The notes: generated by a model not told the origin, from the letters alone. Shown: positions 35,934 through 45,584, counted from the stretch's first letter. The stretch is 64,000 bases of DNA from Lacinutrix mariniflava (GCF_001418015.1 NZ_LIQG01000022.1:17512-81511), one strand, 5' to 3'. Translations and numbers: made by a program.

Positions 35934-35965
35934 TAGATATATTATTAATATAATTTGTAAGTACT

Positions 35966-36982
35966 ATGGCAAAAATAAAATTAGAATACATTTGGCTAGA
36001 TGGTTATTTCCCAACTCAGAACATGAGAAGTAAAACCAAAGTTGAAGAACATGAAGATTTTCAAGGAACAGTTGAAGAATTAGGACTTTGGTCTTTTGAC
36101 GGCTCTTCTACAAAACAAGCTTCCGGTGGAGCGTCTGACTGTATTTTAAAGCCAGTTGCAATTTATCCGGATCCTACAAGAAGAAATGGTTATTTAGTAA
36201 TGACTGAAGTAATGAATGCGGATGGAACTCCTCATATTTCTAACGCACGTGCTACTATTGAAGATGATGATAACGATTTCTGGTTTGGTTTCGAACAAGA
36301 ATATTTTATCATGAATACAAGTACAGAATTACCGTTAGGCTTTCCAAGAGGTGGCTATCCAGCTCCACAAGGAATGTACTATTGTTCTGTTGGCGGAAAA
36401 CACACTCATGGTAGAGATTTAGTTGAAGAACATGCTGACATGTGTATTGATGCTGGCTTAAACTTTGAAGGTATTAACCAAGAGGTTGCCTCTGGACAAT
36501 GGGAATACCAATTATTTGCTAAAGGCGCTAAAAAAGCCGGAGATGAAATCTGGATATCAAGATATTTATTAGATCGTTTAACTGAAGGCAAAGGTATGTA
36601 TATTGAATACCACCCAAAACCATTAGGAAATACTGATTGGAATGGATCGGGAATGCATGCTAATTTTTCTAACACAATCTTAAGAACCTGCGGTTCTAAA
36701 GAAAAGTATGCTGAAATTTGTGAAGCTTTTCGTCCACTAGTAAAAGAACACATCCAAGTTTATGGTGAGCATAACGAACAACGTTTAACTGGAGATCACG
36801 AAACGGCATCTATTCATGATTTCTCTTGGGGAGTTTCAGATAGAGGAGCTTCTATTCGTATTCCAATTATCGCTGTAGAAAAAGGATACAAAGGATGGTT
36901 AGAAGACCGTCGTCCTTCTTCAAATGGAGATCCATACAAAATTGCGGCAAGAATTATTAAAACTGTTAAACCAGTTAAATAA
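35966..36982 (+). CDS. glnA: Glutamine synthetase type II (eukaryote-like)
   Basis: A 338-residue GSII enzyme. Seen: the beta-grasp start MAKIKLEYIWLDGYFPTQN, LWSFDGSSTKQASGGASDC (about residues 41-59), the metal site in FGFEQEYF, GINQEVASGQWEYQ, GSGMHANFSNT with the ammonia-site residues, and DRGASIRIP. GSII works as a decamer and is short compared with GSI. Having both GSII and GSIII is common in flavobacteria; division of labour by nitrogen supply is inferred. It ends at a strong terminator. Confidence 0.95.
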   Translation: MAKIKLEYIWLDGYFPTQNMRSKTKVEEHEDFQGTVEELGLWSFDGSSTKQASGGASDCILKPVAIYPDPTRRNGYLVMTEVMNADGTPHISNARATIEDDDNDFWFGFEQEYFIMNTSTELPLGFPRGGYPAPQGMYYCSVGGKHTHGRDLVEEHADMCIDAGLNFEGINQEVASGQWEYQLFAKGAKKAGDEIWISRYLLDRLTEGKGMYIEYHPKPLGNTDWNGSGMHANFSNTILRTCGSKEKYAEICEAFRPLVKEHIQVYGEHNEQRLTGDHETASIHDFSWGVSDRGASIRIPIIAVEKGYKGWLEDRRPSSNGDPYKIAARIIKTVKPVK

Positions 36983-37009
36983 TAATCTCTCTAAGATTTC
37001 AACATAATA

Positions 37010-37042
37010 AAAAACTCCTTTGCTAGCGCAAAGGAGTTTTTT
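37010..37042. terminator. Bidirectional terminator between GSII and the porin gene
   Basis: AAAAACTCCTTTGC and GCAAAGGAGTTTTT form a 14-bp stem over TAGC, with T's on the plus strand and A's before it that serve the minus strand. Confidence 0.9.
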
Positions 37043-37090
37043 GTTATATAAATTATTTCATCGTTTAAATAATGAATACTCAATATAGCT

Positions 37091-38608
37091 CTATAACTGA
37101 AATCCTAATGTTAAAGTAATATTAGAATTATTAGCATCAATTGACGCAGCATCTGTTAACCCTGTATTATATAATTGATATTCTCTAGATTGATTGTAAG
37201 CATCGTAGGTTAAATCTAATTTAGTGTTACCAAAATCAAAACCTAAACCTAAAGAATATCCGTTTAAATCGCCAACAGTCTCTCCATTCTTATATGGACT
37301 TTCCTCAAATCGATAACCACCTCTAAAACTAAACTGATTAACTTTATACTCTCCACCTATTTTATAGGTTGCTGCCGCTACTAAGTTATCTGCGATAATA
37401 TCATTCTGCGCACTAAAGTAAGCATCAGATTTTGGCTTAAACTTTGTTTTACTATAATCTTTTCTAGAATAATCAAAACTAATTAATCCCTGTTTTCCAA
37501 ATATATAAGCCAAACTTCCCGTAACCTTAGAAGGTGATTGAAGATTATAATCTGGAAACAAATTCACTACCTGAGGGTCTACAATTTGCAAAACATTAAC
37601 ACCTCCTTCAACCCTTACCGACTCAATATACTGCGAAGTTTCTTCAGTAATAGTCATCCACATAGGAGAATCATATGTAAACCCAACTCTAAACTCGTTG
37701 GACAGCTTATAAATAGTCCCTAACTGAAATGAAAATCCAGAGCCATTTGTTATTATATTGTTTTCAAATCCTACTTGACTCACTATGGAACCCGTATTAT
37801 TATTTTTTTCGTATAAGAAAGTTGAACGTTCATAATTTAGAAAATGAGAGTTTAAATTCAAACCTAAATATAAATCATCTCCATATTGAGCCCCTAAATT
37901 AAATGCAATCTTTCCATTGTATCCTGTTGCTGCATAAGTATATTCTTGATCAAAATTTCCGGCCGCAATATTAGAAGAGTATAAAGTATTATCATCTGCA
38001 TCCGTTGCAGGTTCCAAAATAAATGAGTCATAGCCTAAATACGCTTGCTGAGCGGTGTAACCATATGTACTCCCTATTCCCGCATAAGCATCTGATGAGG
38101 ATTCCTCAGGAAAAGCAGAGATTTCATCTAAACGCAAGCCTTGAGCATTATTTAAAAAATATTGATCTATAGAAGTCGTGTTTACTCCTCGAGCCTCCCA
38201 ATTATCATCGTAATTTTTAGTATTATCAAAAGCAACGCTAAAAGCAAATTTCTTCCAAGGCGAATTGCTACTTCTATTTTCAAAAACAAAAACACCACCT
38301 CCTTGATTTAGCGATATATTGGAATCTGAAGTAGCACTTTTACCACCAAAATAGTCAGTTTCATTATCTATATCACTAACATTTAGCGAAACCGAAGCAA
38401 AACTATTTGTATATATAGCAGAGCCGGCTGGATTAACACTAATAGCACTTAAATCTCCACCTAAGGCTCCAAATGCACCACTCAATGCTCTATACCGCGC
38501 CGAACCTATCACCTCTCCCGTACTATATCGTAAAGCATCGTTAATATCTTGAGCATTAATTGTCAACATAGACATAACACCTACGAATAAGAATATTCCT
38601 TTTTTCAT
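37091..38608 (-). CDS. OmpP1/FadL-type outer membrane transporter
   Basis: A 505-residue outer-membrane barrel protein with signal peptide (about 1-19). The N-terminal plug region DALRYSTGEVIGSARYRALS, then GAFGALGGDLSAISVNPAG, is that of the FadL/TodX family, often labelled hemin receptor in Bacteroidota. FadL proteins let long-chain fatty acids or other hydrophobic compounds diffuse in through a lateral opening. Many strands end in aromatic residues and the last is ITLTLGFQL. A box CAAATTTA (38624-38631, TAAATTTG on the minus strand) lies just upstream. Confidence 0.88.
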   Translation of the reverse strand: MKKGIFLFVGVMSMLTINAQDINDALRYSTGEVIGSARYRALSGAFGALGGDLSAISVNPAGSAIYTNSFASVSLNVSDIDNETDYFGGKSATSDSNISLNQGGGVFVFENRSSNSPWKKFAFSVAFDNTKNYDDNWEARGVNTTSIDQYFLNNAQGLRLDEISAFPEESSSDAYAGIGSTYGYTAQQAYLGYDSFILEPATDADDNTLYSSNIAAGNFDQEYTYAATGYNGKIAFNLGAQYGDDLYLGLNLNSHFLNYERSTFLYEKNNNTGSIVSQVGFENNIITNGSGFSFQLGTIYKLSNEFRVGFTYDSPMWMTITEETSQYIESVRVEGGVNVLQIVDPQVVNLFPDYNLQSPSKVTGSLAYIFGKQGLISFDYSRKDYSKTKFKPKSDAYFSAQNDIIADNLVAAATYKIGGEYKVNQFSFRGGYRFEESPYKNGETVGDLNGYSLGLGFDFGNTKLDLTYDAYNQSREYQLYNTGLTDAASIDANNSNITLTLGFQL

Positions 38609-38647
38609 ATTATTTTTTTAATTCAAATTTATTAGTAGACCAACAGT

Positions 38648-39625
38648 CTAACCTCTACCTCTACTTCCAGATGATGATCTTGAAGATGAACCCGAAGAAC
38701 TTCTAGTAGAAGATCTGCTTGGAGAAGACGTTCTTGGAGTGGACGTTCTAGGAGTAGTTGTTCTTGTTCTCGTTCTTGGCGTAGTAGTCCTTACTCTAGG
38801 CGTAGAACTATTATTACTCCTAACTCTTGGAGTTGACGTCCTAACTCTAGGTGTAGAATTATTTGTTCTAACTCTTGGTGTCGTAGCTCTAGTTCTAGGT
38901 GTTGAAGATGTTCTTGTGCGAGTAGATGTAGAGCTACTTCTTCTTGCCCCCTCAACCCTTCTTCCTAAAACAGAATTTCTTCCATAAGTACTACCTCTTC
39001 GAGTAGAATTATAAGACAAGCTGTTTCTGCCATAACCATTACCGCCATAGTAACCTCCATAATAAGAACCAGCTCCATAACCGTATCCATAACCAAAACC
39101 TGGAGACCAGAAAGGATCATAAATCCCACCATATTGATAACCTGAATAATAATGACCATAGCCTCCAAAACCTAAATTCCATCCTGAATATGGTCTATTC
39201 CAACCATATCTATTCCAACCATAATACGGTCGATTCCAATAGTTATTGAAACCATTATTATATATATTTATAGACACATCACTATTATTCTCTCCCCAAG
39301 CACCATATCCAGTATTAACATCTTCCTCTTGAACATAATCTTCAGAGTAAGAACCCTCATAAGAATCAATATCCACAAATACTTCTTCATTCCTGTCAGA
39401 ACCCATCTCTAACGATTTTTCCTTGAAATAATTTTTGTAGTATGTATTATCTCCGGAGTCTTCAGCATCGGCACGAACAACATCCTCTTGCCTTTCATCT
39501 TCTCCATAAACGCCATCATTATTTTGTCCAACATATTGATAAGATCCACAAGACGTAAGTCCTAAAGCAAATAAAACCATGGCAAACGTTGGTAATTTAC
39601 TTAATAAGTGTTTTTTTAATTGCAT
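38648..39625 (-). CDS. Low-complexity lipoprotein with Gly/Tyr and Arg/Thr/Pro regions
   Basis: A 325-residue predicted lipoprotein (lipobox LTSCGSYQY, Cys26). After an acidic segment (about 35-110) comes a region of Gly, Tyr, Trp and Asn (about 125-200: YGWNRYGWNRPYSGWNLGFG) and a C-terminal tail of about 100 residues made of TPRVRT/TPRTRT and Ser-Arg repeats. The tail is very basic and disordered. Its DNA repeats make it prone to length change. Function is unknown; it lies between the FadL-like gene and proS, with its own promoter box at 39654-39661. Confidence 0.75.
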   Translation of the reverse strand: MQLKKHLLSKLPTFAMVLFALGLTSCGSYQYVGQNNDGVYGEDERQEDVVRADAEDSGDNTYYKNYFKEKSLEMGSDRNEEVFVDIDSYEGSYSEDYVQEEDVNTGYGAWGENNSDVSINIYNNGFNNYWNRPYYGWNRYGWNRPYSGWNLGFGGYGHYYSGYQYGGIYDPFWSPGFGYGYGYGAGSYYGGYYGGNGYGRNSLSYNSTRRGSTYGRNSVLGRRVEGARRSSSTSTRTRTSSTPRTRATTPRVRTNNSTPRVRTSTPRVRSNNSSTPRVRTTTPRTRTRTTTPRTSTPRTSSPSRSSTRSSSGSSSRSSSGSRGRG

Positions 39626-39653
39626 AACTGTTTGTTTTTATTGTTGAACATAA

Positions 39654-39661
39654 CAAAAATA
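39654..39661 (-). promoter_or_regulatory. -7 promoter box for the low-complexity lipoprotein
   Basis: Reads TATTTTTG on the minus strand, 28 bases before the start at 39625. Confidence 0.5.
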
Positions 39662-39725
39662 GTTAGTTTTGTCGAACTATTTCTTTTTTTAACATAATCA
39701 CAATATTTGTGCCAAAACCCTATAT

Positions 39726-41204
39726 ATGAGCAAAAAACTCACAACAAGAGCAGAAGATTATTCAAAATGGTATAACGAATTGGTCGTAAAGGCCGATTTA
39801 GCTGAGAACTCGGCAGTTAGAGGTTGTATGGTAATAAAACCATATGGTTATGCTATATGGGAAAAAATGCAAGCAGAATTAGATAGAATGTTTAAAGAAA
39901 CAGGTCATCAAAATGCTTATTTCCCACTTTTCGTACCTAAGAGTCTGTTTGAAGCTGAAGAAAAAAATGCTGAAGGTTTCGCAAAAGAATGTGCAGTAGT
40001 AACTCATTATAGATTACAAAACGACCCAGACAACCCAGGAAAGCTTCGTGTAGACCCAGAAGCAAAATTAGAAGAAGAACTTGTAGTAAGACCAACAAGT
40101 GAAGCAATCATCTGGAGTACGTTTAAAGGGTGGGTTCAATCTTATAGAGATTTACCTTTATTAATAAACCAATGGGCAAATGTTGTTAGATGGGAAATGC
40201 GTACGCGCTTATTTTTACGCACAGCAGAGTTTCTTTGGCAAGAAGGACATACAGCCCACGAAACAAAAGCCGAAGCTATAACAGAAGCAGAAACTATGAA
40301 TAATGTCTATGCAACTTTCGTTGAAAACTTCATGGCCATGCCAGTTGTTCAGGGTCTAAAAACTGAAAGCGAACGTTTTGCTGGAGCAGATGAAACTTAC
40401 TGTATTGAAGCATTGATGCAAGACGGTAAAGCGCTACAAGCTGGAACGTCTCACTTCTTAGGCCAAAATTTCGCAAAGGCTTTTGATGTAAAATTCACAA
40501 ATAAAGAAGGGAAACAAGATTATGTTTGGGCTACTTCTTGGGGAGTTTCAACGCGATTAATGGGAGCTTTAATCATGACACATAGTGATGATCACGGTTT
40601 AGTACTACCACCAAACCTAGCACCTAACCAAGTTGTAATCGTTCCAATTTATAAAACCGATGAACAACTAGAGGAAATCACAACGGTTGTAAACGGAATA
40701 ATAAAAGATTTAAGATCGAAGCATATTACAGTTAAATACGATAATAGAACAACCTATCGTCCAGGTGCAAAATTTGCACAACACGAACTACAAGGCGTTC
40801 CTCTTCGTATTGCTATTGGATCTAGAGATCTAGAAAACGGTACAGTAGAATTAGCACGTAGAGATACATTAACTAAAGAAACTGTTCCTTTAGATTCTTT
40901 AATAGAAAAAATTGAAGGCTTAATGAAGGAGATTCAAGACTCCTTATTTAACAAAGCTTTAAAACATAGAGACACCCATACAACAGAAGTTGAAGATTTT
41001 GAACAATTCAAAACTGTTTTAGAAGAAAAAGGAGGGTTTATATCTGCACATTGGGACGGTACCGCTGAAACAGAAGATAAGATTAAAGAAATCACAAAAG
41101 CAACTATTAGATGTCTTCCATTAGAAGGAAAGATAGAGAACGGCATTTGTGTCTATTCTGGGAAGCCTTCAAAACGTCGAGTATTGTTCGCAAAAGCATA
41201 TTAA
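39726..41204 (+). CDS. proS: Prolyl-tRNA synthetase, short form
   Basis: A class II aminoacyl-tRNA synthetase that charges tRNA-Pro. The 492-residue size and the lack of an editing insertion place it in the archaeal/eukaryote-like ProS group common in Bacteroidota. Motif 1 includes [17 protein letters not shown], motif 2 is [25 protein letters not shown] (in parts), motif 3 lies in [17 protein letters not shown]. The anticodon domain starts near [11 protein letters not shown] and the zinc-like C-terminal part ends [10 protein letters not shown]. No clear terminator separates it from the tandem promoters of tRNA-Glu. Confidence 0.96.
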   Translation: MSKKLTTRAEDYSKWYNELVVKADLAENSAVRGCMVIKPYGYAIWEKMQAELDRMFKETGHQNAYFPLFVPKSLFEAEEKNAEGFAKECAVVTHYRLQNDPDNPGKLRVDPEAKLEEELVVRPTSEAIIWSTFKGWVQSYRDLPLLINQWANVVRWEMRTRLFLRTAEFLWQEGHTAHETKAEAITEAETMNNVYATFVENFMAMPVVQGLKTESERFAGADETYCIEALMQDGKALQAGTSHFLGQNFAKAFDVKFTNKEGKQDYVWATSWGVSTRLMGALIMTHSDDHGLVLPPNLAPNQVVIVPIYKTDEQLEEITTVVNGIIKDLRSKHITVKYDNRTTYRPGAKFAQHELQGVPLRIAIGSRDLENGTVELARRDTLTKETVPLDSLIEKIEGLMKEIQDSLFNKALKHRDTHTTEVEDFEQFKTVLEEKGGFISAHWDGTAETEDKIKEITKATIRCLPLEGKIENGICVYSGKPSKRRVLFAKAY

Positions 41205-41236
41205 TTGATTTTTTTGAAAAAAAAATTAGTTTGGTC

Positions 41237-41266
41237 TTGCAAAAGTAGAAAATAGTTGTATTTTTG
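41237..41266 (+). promoter_or_regulatory. Upstream promoter P1 of tRNA-Glu and rpsT
   Basis: TTG (41237-41239), 19 bases, then TATTTTTG (41259-41266), a complete match. A start near 41272 gives a leader of about 120 bases before the tRNA. Confidence 0.7.
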
Positions 41267-41346
41267 CACCCGCAATGGAAACGTTGTGTAAGTTATTTGA
41301 AAAGTTTATCAGCAAAAAAAATATTTTAAAAATTATTGCAAAAAAG

Positions 41347-41377
41347 TTTGCAGTAACTAAAAAAGGTTTTATATTTG
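41347..41377 (+). promoter_or_regulatory. Proximal promoter P2 of tRNA-Glu and rpsT
   Basis: TTTG (41347-41350), 19 bases, then TATATTTG (41370-41377), a textbook Bacteroidota promoter. Transcription would begin about 10 bases before the tRNA. Confidence 0.85.
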
Positions 41378-41394
41378 CAAACTCAAAAATAAAT

Positions 41395-41466
41395 GGCCCG
41401 TTCGTCTATCGGCTAGGACGCATGGTTTTCATCCATGTAAGAGGGGTTCGACTCCCCTACGGGCTA
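41395..41466 (+). tRNA. tRNA-Glu (anticodon TTC)
   Basis: A full cloverleaf of 72 bases: acceptor GGCCCGT with ACGGGCT (a G-U at the first pair), D stem GTCT/GGAC, anticodon stem CATGG/CCATG with loop TTTTCAT and anticodon TTC at 41428-41430, T arm GGGG-TTCGACT-CCCC. CCA is not encoded. It is 29 bases before rpsT and seems to share its promoters. Confidence 0.95.
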
Positions 41467-41495
41467 CAATTTTTTAATAAAGAAAAAAGAAACAA

Positions 41496-41747
41496 ATGGC
41501 AAATCATAAGTCAGCGTTAAAAAGAATTAGAAGTAACGAAACTAAACGCTTAAGAAATAAGTACCAGCATAAAACTACTCGTAATGCTATAAAAAAATTA
41601 CGTGAGTTAACTGACAAGAAAGAAGCTGAAGCATTATTACCATCAGTACACTCTATGTTAGATAAATTAGCTAAGAAAAATGTTATTCATTTTAACAAAG
41701 CTGCTAACTTAAAATCTGGTTTAACTAAATTCGTTTCTGCGATATAG
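41496..41747 (+). CDS. rpsT: 30S ribosomal protein S20
   Basis: An 83-residue, Lys-rich helical protein that binds 16S rRNA near helix 44. [20 protein letters not shown] at the start is typical of S20, as are NAIKKLREL and [18 protein letters not shown]. It follows tRNA-Glu and ends in a strong terminator, so tRNA and mRNA probably come from one precursor that is cut by tRNA-processing enzymes. Confidence 0.96.
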   Translation: MANHKSALKRIRSNETKRLRNKYQHKTTRNAIKKLRELTDKKEAEALLPSVHSMLDKLAKKNVIHFNKAANLKSGLTKFVSAI

Positions 41748-41769
41748 TCAAATTAATTCTACAAGAAAC

Positions 41770-41806
41770 AAAAGCCTATCGAAATTTCGATAGGCTTTTT
41801 TGTTTT
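41770..41806 (+). terminator. Intrinsic terminator of rpsT
   Basis: AAAAGCCTATCGAAA and TTTCGATAGGCTTTT form a nearly complete palindrome followed by a T run. Confidence 0.92.
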
Positions 41807-41874
41807 ACAAAAATTCTTTTAGCGAGTATGTAAATTTACTCGAAATAAGGTCTATGATTTAATTTCTAAAAGTA

Positions 41875-41882
41875 TAAATTTG
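41875..41882 (+). promoter_or_regulatory. -7 promoter box for the acidic small protein
   Basis: TAAATTTG fits TAnnTTTG and lies 40 bases before the TTG start at 41923. Confidence 0.55.
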
Positions 41883-41922
41883 CAATTATCATAAAACAAC
41901 CATTCACATAAATCTTACTCTT

Positions 41923-42300
41923 TTGGAAAACACAAACGCAATTAAAGTAATTGATAAAATTCTTAATAACCTTGATACATCTGGAATCAATACAGATACA
42001 TTAATTGATGATATAAAAGCATTGCGGGTTTATGCTATTGAGGAGGAAGTTCCTTTAGTGGTAAAAGTACTTAGACTTGCCTGTGAGCACATAGAAGAAC
42101 ATGAAGCGTTCCTTCTTCCTATTCCTCAAGATGAGCCTTTAGAAGAGGACGAAGAAGAACTTACGGAAGAAGACAATGATACATCTGATATATCTCCTGT
42201 AGAAAGTCTTAAATATTTAATAGCATGTACTAGAAACCTTAATAACAAGGATAATATCTCTGACCTAAAAGAGTATAAAGAGTTATTATTAGCCTACTAG
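41923..42300 (+). CDS. Acidic small protein of unknown function (TTG start)
   Basis: A 125-residue protein; the frame begins with TTG (MENTNAIKVIDKILNNLD if read as Met), and no ATG precedes the helical core. It is acidic, with an Asp/Glu run around residues 73-92 between two helical parts (TLIDDIKALRVYAIEEEVPL and SPVESLKYLIACTRNLNN). No family is recognised. It has its own promoter box and terminator. A later internal start cannot be excluded, but it would lose a regular helix. Confidence 0.65.
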   Translation: MENTNAIKVIDKILNNLDTSGINTDTLIDDIKALRVYAIEEEVPLVVKVLRLACEHIEEHEAFLLPIPQDEPLEEDEEELTEEDNDTSDISPVESLKYLIACTRNLNNKDNISDLKEYKELLLAY

Positions 42301-42347
42301 TAATTACAATTATATAATTTTATTCGTTTTTTTTTTAAACGAAATTT

Positions 42348-42393
42348 AAAAACAAGCATTGACTCTTTATTTAGTCTATGCTTGTTTTTTTTT
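42348..42393 (+). terminator. Intrinsic terminator of the acidic small protein gene
   Basis: AAAACAAGCAT..GACT faces AGTC..ATGCTTGTTTT with one internal mismatch and a run of nine T's. Confidence 0.85.
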
Positions 42394-42422
42394 GCCTTAA
42401 TATCAATTTCGTTTTATAAAAC

Positions 42423-42456
42423 AAAAAAGCCTTGACTATAAAATCAAGGCTTTTTT
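42423..42456. terminator. Terminator of rho, palindromic
   Basis: AAAAAGCCTTGA and TCAAGGCTTTTTT form a 12-bp stem; A's on its left give a U run on the minus strand, ending the rho transcript 38 bases after its stop. Confidence 0.85.
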
Positions 42457-42493
42457 ATTTGTAATTAGTTCTTAAAACTAAATCAGGATAAAC

Positions 42494-44224
42494 CTAACCG
42501 TTCATTGAAATTAAAAACTCTTCGTTATTTCTTGTTTGCTTAAAGCGCTCGTTAATAAACTCCATAGCTTCTACAGGATTCATATCAGCAAGATATTTAC
42601 GCATAACCCACATTCTTTGGATTGTAACCTTGTCTAATAAGATATCATCACGACGTGTACTTGAAGATGTTAAATCGATAGCTGGGAATATTCTACGATT
42701 AGAAATCTTACGATCTAACTGAAGCTCCATGTTACCTGTTCCTTTAAATTCCTCGAAAATTACCTCATCCATCTTAGAACCTGTTTCTGTTAAAGCTGTC
42801 GCAATTATGGTAAGTGATCCACCATTTTCTATGTTACGAGCGGCTCCAAAGAAACGTTTTGGCTTGTGTAATGCATTTGCATCTACACCACCAGAAAGTA
42901 TTTTTCCTGATGCTGGCTGTACAGAATTATAAGCTCTAGCTAAACGGGTAATAGAATCTAATAAGATTACTACATCGTGTCCACATTCTACTAAACGTTT
43001 TGCTTTCTCTAATACTATATTAGCGATTTTTACATGCTCATGAGCTTCTTTATCAAAAGTAGAAGCAATAACTTCACCACGCACATTACGCTGCATATCT
43101 GTTACCTCTTCTGGACGCTCATCGATAAGTAATATCATTTGATATACTTCTGGATGGTTAGCTGCAATTGCATTTGCAACATCTTTAAGTAACATTGTTT
43201 TACCTGTTTTAGGTTGAGAAACAATCATACCACGTTGTCCTTTTCCTATTGGAGCAAACAAATCCATAATACGCGTAGAAATTGTAGCTTGCTTACCTGC
43301 GATATTAAATTTCTCTTGAGGAAATAACGGAGTTAAATGCTCAAAAGACACACGGTCTCTAACTACATCTGGACTTTGTCCATTAATTTTATTTACCTTA
43401 ATAAGCGGAAAATACTTTTCACCTTCTTTTGGAGGTCTTACATTTCCTAATACTGTATCTCCTACTTTTAATCCAAATAAACGAATTTGAGATTGAGATA
43501 CATAGATATCATCCGGAGATGATAAGTAATTATAATCTGAAGATCTTAAAAACCCATACCCATCTTGCATAACATCTAATACGCCTTCGCTTTCAATAAT
43601 AGCATCAAATTCGAAATCTGGCTCGCGATAACGGTTACGCGTTTCATCGCTTCCATGCGTATTTCCATTTTTACCTTGGTTACGTTGATTATTTTGGTTT
43701 TTATTCTGGTTCTTATTTTGACGATTTGGGTTATTATCCTTTTTATCCTCTTTTTTATTTTGATGATTATGAACAGGTTTCTTATGCTGTGGCTTTGGCT
43801 GTTGTGCTTTAGCTGGCGCTTTTACCGGTTTATTATCTTCTTTAACTTCTTTCGTGTCTTTTACCTCTTTACTTACTTCCTCTTTAAACGTAATAGTCTC
43901 TTGCTCTACCTTTGGCTCTACTTTAGCTTGAGGTTTTGGTTGCGCTTTTTCTTTAGGTTTTGGCTGTGCTTTCGGTCTTGGATTTGGCTTATTTGCAGCA
44001 ACACGTACACGTTCTCTTTTAGGTTTTGCCGCAGCTACTGGAGCTGGAGCAAGCACATCTGCCTTTACAACTTCTACAGCTTTAGGATTGGCTGCTTGTT
44101 TATCTAAAATTTGATAAACTAAGTCTAATTTTTTTAATGAACGAAACTTTGGGATACTTAGCTTTTTAGCCATGTCCTGCAACTCAGGAAGCTTCATTTC
44201 TTTTAATTGTGAGATTTCAAACAT
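42494..44224 (-). CDS. rho: Transcription termination factor Rho with disordered insertion
   Basis: Rho is the RNA-dependent ATPase that ends transcription of untranslated RNA. The 576-residue protein has a Rho N-terminal SAP-like domain (residues about 1-45, [16 protein letters not shown]), then about 150 residues of Pro, Lys, Gln and Asn low complexity, then the RNA-binding cold-shock domain ([20 protein letters not shown]) and the ATPase with Walker A QPKTGKT and [16 protein letters not shown]. coli Rho has 419 residues; the insertion explains the excess and is usual in Bacteroidota, where it may favour RNA binding or phase separation (known for B. thetaiotaomicron Rho). Confidence 0.96.
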   Translation of the reverse strand: MFEISQLKEMKLPELQDMAKKLSIPKFRSLKKLDLVYQILDKQAANPKAVEVVKADVLAPAPVAAAKPKRERVRVAANKPNPRPKAQPKPKEKAQPKPQAKVEPKVEQETITFKEEVSKEVKDTKEVKEDNKPVKAPAKAQQPKPQHKKPVHNHQNKKEDKKDNNPNRQNKNQNKNQNNQRNQGKNGNTHGSDETRNRYREPDFEFDAIIESEGVLDVMQDGYGFLRSSDYNYLSSPDDIYVSQSQIRLFGLKVGDTVLGNVRPPKEGEKYFPLIKVNKINGQSPDVVRDRVSFEHLTPLFPQEKFNIAGKQATISTRIMDLFAPIGKGQRGMIVSQPKTGKTMLLKDVANAIAANHPEVYQMILLIDERPEEVTDMQRNVRGEVIASTFDKEAHEHVKIANIVLEKAKRLVECGHDVVILLDSITRLARAYNSVQPASGKILSGGVDANALHKPKRFFGAARNIENGGSLTIIATALTETGSKMDEVIFEEFKGTGNMELQLDRKISNRRIFPAIDLTSSSTRRDDILLDKVTIQRMWVMRKYLADMNPVEAMEFINERFKQTRNNEEFLISMNG

Positions 44225-44393
44225 GAATTGTTTAATTGAATATTTTTAGAAAAATATGTTTTTGAAAATTTCCGAAGAAAATTATAATGTGATTCTGAAG
44301 AATTAACGTATTGCTAATGTGACTATTGCAACGCGCTGATGCAATTATACAACTTTATTTTAAATTTTTAGTTAAAATTACCAAAAGAAGTTA

Positions 44394-44401
44394 TATTTTT
44401 G
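44394..44401 (+). promoter_or_regulatory. -7 promoter box for the DUF4293 gene
   Basis: TATTTTTG lies 26 bases before the ATG at 44428. Confidence 0.5.
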
Positions 44402-44427
44402 GACCTGAAATTATTCGATTAAAATAA

Positions 44428-44838
44428 ATGATACAACGCATTCAATCTGTCTATTTACTGCTTACTGCTGGAATTTCGGCTGGGTTGATTTTCGTTTTTC
44501 ATTTATGGATAACTAACGAAGATGTAAAAATCTTTGCTATGGATGAGCTTTTATATTTTGGACTATTTTTAGGTTCTGCTGCTTTATCTTTGTTATCTAT
44601 ATTTATGTTTAAAAATAGGAAGTTACAATTTGTATTGGGACGACTTAACATCATATTGAACGTTATTTTACTAGGATTTTTTGTATATCAATCTCTAAAT
44701 GTATCTGGAGAAGCTTTGGTTTCTGAGAAAGGTATTGGGATCTTTCTTCCAATTCTGTCTATTGTATTATTAGTTTTAGCTAATAAGGCGATTAAAAAGG
44801 ATGAAGATCTTGTAAAATCTGTAGATAGGTTACGATAA
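44428..44838 (+). CDS. DUF4293 four-helix membrane protein
   Basis: A 136-residue protein with four predicted transmembrane helices. The start MIQRIQSVYLLLTAGISAGL and the following FHLW are typical of DUF4293, a family almost limited to Bacteroidota, often beside rho as here. Function is unknown. Its promoter is divergent from rho and it ends at a strong terminator. Confidence 0.88.
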   Translation: MIQRIQSVYLLLTAGISAGLIFVFHLWITNEDVKIFAMDELLYFGLFLGSAALSLLSIFMFKNRKLQFVLGRLNIILNVILLGFFVYQSLNVSGEALVSEKGIGIFLPILSIVLLVLANKAIKKDEDLVKSVDRLR

Positions 44839-44867
44839 ACCTAACATCTTAGTAGTATTAGTGCGTG

Positions 44868-44896
44868 AGCCCAAGGTGAAGATCTTGGGCTTTTTT
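44868..44896 (+). terminator. Intrinsic terminator of the DUF4293 gene
   Basis: AGCCCAAG and CTTGGGCT over an eight-base loop, followed by TTTTTT. Confidence 0.9.
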
Positions 44897-44957
44897 ATGT
44901 CTAATCCTTAATATTTTTGGAAGAAGAAAAAAATATTGAGAATAACTATATAATCTC

Positions 44958-45458
44958 TTATAGGTGTCTTTTAGGAAATTCTATGACCTCTAAATTCTCA
45001 ATTTTCGACCCATCTATAGTAAAACGAAGCATTGTTCTTACGTTATGAAACCCATGTATACCAACTGCTCCAGGATTCATGTGTATTAAATTCAGTTTTT
45101 TATCTGGCATAACTTTTAAAATATGTGAATGTCCGCAAATAAAAATACGTGGTGGATTTTTATATATCTCCTCTCTTACTCTTACATTGTATTTATTTGG
45201 GTAACCACCAATGTGCGTTATCCAAACATCTACACCTTCACACATAAAACGATTGTTTTCCGGGAATTCCATGCGCGCCTTATCATCATCAATATTACCA
45301 TAAACACCACGTAAAGGTTTTAATTTCGCAATAGCATCTGTTACTTTTAAATCTCCAATATCTCCTGCATGCCAAACCTCATCGGCTTGTTTAACGTATT
45401 TTAAAATATCGTCGTCAATATGACTGTGAGTATCTGATAATAGTAGGATTTTTTTCAT
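44958..45458 (-). CDS. YfcE/MJ0936-type metallophosphoesterase
   Basis: A 166-residue calcineurin-like phosphoesterase. All metal motifs are present: LLSDTHSH (D-x-H), HAGDIGD, GNIDD, THIGG, CGHSH and NPGAVG. Such small enzymes act on phosphodiesters; the natural substrate is not known. It is divergent from truA with 126 bases between the starts. Confidence 0.9.
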   Translation of the reverse strand: MKKILLLSDTHSHIDDDILKYVKQADEVWHAGDIGDLKVTDAIAKLKPLRGVYGNIDDDKARMEFPENNRFMCEGVDVWITHIGGYPNKYNVRVREEIYKNPPRIFICGHSHILKVMPDKKLNLIHMNPGAVGIHGFHNVRTMLRFTIDGSKIENLEVIEFPKRHL

Positions 45459-45546
45459 TTATGATGAACTTGTTTTTAGTCGCTAATGCTTCCGCGAAAG
45501 CGTTAATTTTATTATTATTTAGCATTTCTTTAGGAACAAAAACGAT

Positions 45547-45554
45547 TATCTTTG
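45547..45554 (+). promoter_or_regulatory. -7 promoter box for truA
   Basis: TATCTTTG is a full match; it covers the upstream alternative start at 45552 and so supports a start at 45585. Confidence 0.6.
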
Positions 45555-45584
45555 TTTTTTCAGAAATCAAAAATACAAGTTTCT

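Noticed and set aside
38739..38987. An 82-codon frame rich in Val and Leu antisense to the low-complexity lipoprotein
   Set aside because: It is a by-product of the TPRVRT coding repeats; the lipoprotein frame has signal, lipobox and promoter.
41275..41520. An 81-codon frame before rpsT
   Set aside because: It runs through the whole tRNA-Glu gene and its P2 promoter, so it is a chance frame.
42301..42347. Second terminator TTCGTTT..AAACGAA after the acidic small protein gene
   Set aside because: The stem is short and made of a T/A tract; the stronger hairpin at 42348-42393 explains the transcript end.
43655..44107. A 150-codon frame antisense to rho
   Set aside because: It mirrors the Lys/Gln/Asn-rich insertion of Rho and gives an Ile/Phe/Arg-rich nonsense protein.
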